Source: Nyssa sinensis (taxonomy: Eukaryota; Streptophyta; Magnoliopsida; Cornales; Nyssaceae). Taken from it: a DNA stretch of 64,000 nt. The stretch covers positions 310,001 through 374,000 of the forward strand of contig VIRR01000579.1 in the NCBI GenBank assembly GCA_008638375.1. The letters are read 5' to 3'. A program made the position numbers and the translations under genes. Each line of letters starts with the position of its first letter. The stretch's first letter is position 1. The notes under the pieces were generated by a model that worked only from the letters and a program-made list of their open reading frames with translations, did not search any database and was not told the DNA's origin. This document shows positions 60,601 through 64,000 of this stretch, piece after piece.

Positions 60601-61982
60601 CTATGTCTGGGGTAAAGGCACCTGGGTGGGCTGGAAATAGTGGGACCTCGGTGCGCTCTGGGAAGTCTGCCCTTGAGGACAGTGGGCCTTGATATGGCCC
60701 GGCTGATGACAAGTATAGCACACTGGTGTGGCCCTCCAGGCCTGACTCTGAGACTGGGATGGAAGTGGTAGCTGGCTCGGCCCTGTCCCCGATCCCTGAC
60801 TAGGATCTCTCTGTGGGCAATCAGCCATCCTGTGGCCAGGCTGTCCACACTGGTAACAAGTAATGGTCATCGGTGGCGCCCCTCCTCGAGGAGTGATGGA
60901 CATAGTAGGCTGGGAAGCTAAAAATTGTGCAGGCCTCTGGGATGTCAATGGAGAAGAGGTACTACCCCGGAACCTCTTCACCGGCCTCCTACCAGAGTGA
61001 GCTGGGACGGTCACAGTAGGCTGAGCTGGTGTAAGTGCTAGTGTTGTGGCTGGCCTGGTCTGAGTCCGGGACTCCCTGATCCCTCTGAGAGCTGCCAACT
61101 CCCTCTCTACCCTCGTGGCCCTGATCACAGCCTCCTCGTAAGTGTCAATGATGTGACCTGCCAGTCTATCCCTGATAGAGGTCTTTAGCCCCTCTAGAAA
61201 ATGATAAACTCTCAGCTCCTCCACCCCAATAATGTGCGGGGCAAACCTGCCCAATGCGGTAAACTGGGACTCATACTGCGTCACGGTCATGTCCCTCTGG
61301 AGTAGGGTCTCAAACTCTCTCCTGAATCCGACCCTAGCAGTCGCTGGGAAGTAGTGGTCATTGAACATGGCCACAAATGCATCCCATCCCTCTCCGAATC
61401 TGCTAATCCTCCCTGCAGATACCTTCCACCACTGGCTCGCTAATCTGGTGAACTGGAAGGTGGCACATCGGATCCTCAAATGTGGCTCGACTATCCCCAG
61501 TGAGTCCAGGATCCTCACAATCTGGTCCAGCCACTCCTCGGCTGCCAAAGGATCAGGCTGTCCTGCAAATGACGGCGGCCTCATCCGCTGAAACACCTTC
61601 ATGACTGAAGGTGTCTGTGGTCTCTCCACCTGTCACTCTGACCTCAACATCGGCAGCCCTGGCCTCGGCATCAGCAGCCCTGGCCTCGGCATCAGTGGTC
61701 CTGGCCTCCTGCATAGCACGGAAGCACTCCTGTATAATGGTCGCCAAATCTCTGGTGCCAATAGTCTGCCCCACCTCCTCCACAGGGGATGGAGCAACAC
61801 CCTCCTCAGCTGCACTATGCTCAGGTGCGGCAGCTGGGGCAACAACCTCCTCAACTACATCTGGAACAAGGGGCAGCATCTCTAGATCTGCCACGACGAG
61901 GCTGGGTAGCAACTCTAGGTGTACCTCTACCCCTGCCCCGTCTGGGTGGTCTGCCTCTCGTAGGAGCTCGTCTAGGAGGCAT
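60601..61982 (-). pseudogene. Gypsy-3 gag, mostly open, N-terminal frame breaks
   Basis: The main frame (61629-60604) covers 342 residues: a Retrotrans_gag-type capsid region at about 40-150 and two CX2CX4HX4C zinc knuckles at 258-271 and 304-317. An upstream ATG at 61980-61982 opens a 43-codon basic, RGR-rich N terminus that ends at TGA 61851-61853. An overlapping frame (61912-61553) carries an Ala/Glu-rich coiled stretch with ADAEARAADAEARA repeats. The normal gag appears to run through all three, so two frame changes have occurred, near 61860 and 61640. Gag would form the virus-like particle. Two knuckles, rather than the single knuckle of Gypsy-1 and Gypsy-2, distinguish this lineage. Confidence 0.85.
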
Positions 61983-62175
61983 ATCTACAATTCCAAGAGA
62001 AAAATTCAATATCACCTTTTCACATAATTACAATGAGGCGTGCATCAAGACACATAATCACGTAGCACATAAAATCCTATCACATGCTGCTAACAGTTCA
62101 CACTAAGTCTCATTCTTTTCTCTAGGGTCTCATGGTGTTAAACAACACCCCACAGTCTCTAGGTATTCGAACCTA

Positions 62176-62188
62176 TGCTCTGATACCA
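62176..62188 (-). other. Primer-binding site of Gypsy-3
   Basis: On the minus strand TGGTATCAGAGCA lies 3 bp after the 5' LTR end at 62192. It is complementary to the 3' end of initiator Met-tRNA and confirms minus orientation. Confidence 0.95.
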
Positions 62189-62191
62189 CGT

Positions 62192-64000
62192 TGTCACGCC
62201 CCGAATTCTGACCGAACCCGAGGCGCGACTGACGAGACAGAAATGAAATAAATAAAAGGACAAAAGTAATCAAATTCACTAAACACGCGTCCATTCTCAT
62301 CAATACATAAAATAATATACAATACATCGTTCATCGGTCATTCAGGCTTAAGCCCTTACATAACAAAATACAAGTCTCATGGATCACAAATATATCTCGT
62401 GCTTCGCTCTATCAGGGCATCACAGGGTCTCACGTGGCTGGAGGATCCTCATCTGGAAAATGTTGCCCACGAATGGGTTAGCACAACTGCTGGTATGATG
62501 AAATGCTAATGCCAGAAATAAAGCTAAGGCGTGGCATGTGCAAAGTGTACATTTATTTCTAAATGACATTCAAGCATCGTAGTAATATAAATGAATAGTA
62601 TGCGTGACACCCATGCACAACTCTATGCCACACCCATGTCTCGTTTACGGGTACTCCCCAATGGCTATGGAGTACCAATGCAATGGCCAATTTTGGGTTT
62701 TTCACCACAGGATCTACACCCTCATAATGCAAAGCACCACAGTGCTTACCCACGCCATGTTCTCAAAGAATTCATCATATGCCAATATGTCAATGCAATC
62801 TCAATGAACATGGATCTCAATAACATAACATGCTCTGACAATAATAAATAAATCACCAGTCAGTTTCATATACATGCATATCTCATGTGTTCATACATCA
62901 TAATTCATGTTCTTCACTTTATTAAACTTGCAAGTAACACATAACATGTGAACAACCAATTCCAAATAATCAGGTAAACACATTTCAAATAAACACATGC
63001 AGCATCCCAGTCATTCACAAATATTCCTAACTTAACTTCATTTCTAACATTAGCAAAACACCATACCTGAAGGGTCAGTCATAACCCTAAGAAGAACGTG
63101 CACGATATGTAACTGCACTGGTCAATGAAGATGCAAGAGATCAGATCTCCCTCTCCTGTCCTGTAAGTGTCCCTAAAAGCATAAATTACGACTCAGTCTA
63201 TTGTCATTTGAATTTATGCTATTCATCAAATTTTATGTCTTTAATTCATAGGTTTCTATTATGCTAAATTAAACTCTACCATTGGTTCTAGGACGTTGAA
63301 GAAAATAAGTTTAGGCTTTCGTAGAATTCGGTTTGGACATCTGGGTTCAAAAGGGCAAAACAGTCATTTTGCACTTTACACGTGTCCTTACATTTCGTGA
63401 CCTCTTTTCACAAATCGGGCTCCACGGTTGAGTCCGGAATGTTCGAGATAATAAAATTTTACTATTTGTTTACCTAATTCGGAGTTCGTTTGACCGTACT
63501 TTAATCTAGGGGCATTTTGGTAATTTTAAGGGTTTCTACGGGTCTTTTATTTTTTGGGACCCCGTCTCGTAAAACGGACCTCACCATTGGTCTCAGAATG
63601 ATCGAGATAGTCAAAATACACTAATGACTTGTCCCATTTGGACTCCGGGATATTTTTGAATATTCAATTAATTAGATTAATTTAATTAATTAATTAATTT
63701 AATTAATAATTTATTAATATTTTATTCATGGGGGGTCAAACATAATTAATCAAAGCTCTGGGGTTCAAAATCAGATTTCTTAAGGTTCTGGGTTAAGGTT
63801 CAATTTGTAAAAGGTTCAAGGTCAAAATTGTAATTAATCAAAATTTACTATTCCCAATTCGGTTACCCAAACAGGGACTTATCCAGAACAGGGATAGGAT
63901 ATCCCTGTTCCTATTTAAATTTAAATTCTTTGATTTCTTAAGTCTGTAACCAAACAGACCCGGTCCCCTTTTAATTTAAAACACCCACGCGACACGTGGC
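62192..64000 (-). mobile_element. 5' LTR of Gypsy-3 (family A), cut by window edge
   Basis: 1809 bp are visible, colinear with 54032-55840 with few changes (for example GTTGCCCACGAATGGG versus TTTGCCCACGACTGGG, and single-base indels near 62611 and 62741). The LTR is expected to continue about 1.1 kb past the window. The high similarity to the 3' LTR marks Gypsy-3 as the most recent large insertion here. Confidence 0.95.

Noticed and set aside
57044..61982. Endogenous pararetrovirus (caulimovirus-like)
   Set aside because: Flanking LTRs, tRNA primer site, polypurine tract, DDE integrase and the RT-RNase H-integrase order identify a Ty3/gypsy retrotransposon.

Overview
The window is nuclear DNA from a flowering plant, probably a eudicot; I cannot name the species. 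The evidence is one intron-split cytosolic ribosomal protein gene (RPL4/uL4) in a sea of long-LTR Ty3/gypsy retrotransposons, a CACTA transposon, a decayed Ty1/copia element and several MITE-like repeats. RPL4 is the only cellular gene I can support. Family letters A to F for the LTRs are labels made for this window only.

Region 1 (1-21807) is Gypsy-1, a decayed Ty3/gypsy element on the + strand. Its 5' LTR (family C, running off the left edge) ends at 17454 and is followed by an initiator-Met-tRNA primer site, then broken gag and pol. That LTR is packed with nested solo LTRs, each with perfect 5-bp target-site duplications: B at 291-13311 (GACAT), holding reverse A at 562-10122 (TATAC), which itself holds forward A' at 845-3834 (CCCAC) and reverse D at 6062-9597 (TCTCT). 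A separate solo LTR E lies at 13644-16820 (GCAGC).

Region 2 (21808-41365) is Gypsy-2, a second family-C element that broke into the pol of Gypsy-1. Its 5' LTR (21808-40059) holds a second LTR-B (24279-39456). Inside that are a 6.2-kb CACTA transposon (24713-30909, TSD TAA) and a rearranged stretch containing a minisatellite, a polypurine tract, an LTR of family F (32557-36504) and a reversed partial LTR-E. The CACTA element carries eleven copies of a 161-bp tandem repeat and two antisense exons that look like a captured piece of NUP50 (its Ran-binding domain). Gypsy-2 retains a primer site and a broken gag, and stops in its protease.

Region 3 (41366-51400) is decayed AT-rich repeat sequence followed by RPL4: exon 1 at 42765-43868, a 6.6-kb intron with MITE-like insertions (two of them an inverted pair), and exon 2 at 50508-50618. 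The predicted protein has 404 residues and no visible lesion.

Region 4 (51418-64000) is a degenerate Ty1/copia element into which Gypsy-3 inserted on the minus strand. Gypsy-3 is the youngest-looking and most complete element: a 2948-bp 3' LTR, polypurine tract, an intact 1047-codon pol frame, a gag with two zinc knuckles (lesions in gag and protease), a primer site, and a 5' LTR cut by the right edge.

All LTR families share one internal plan: TA/TG microsatellites, a purine (GA) tract, a splice-donor-like GT, a GC-rich block, two or three degenerate repeats of about 145 bp, and a second donor-like GT. This shared, possibly spliced leader architecture, the nest itself, and the cargo of the CACTA element are the main points of interest.
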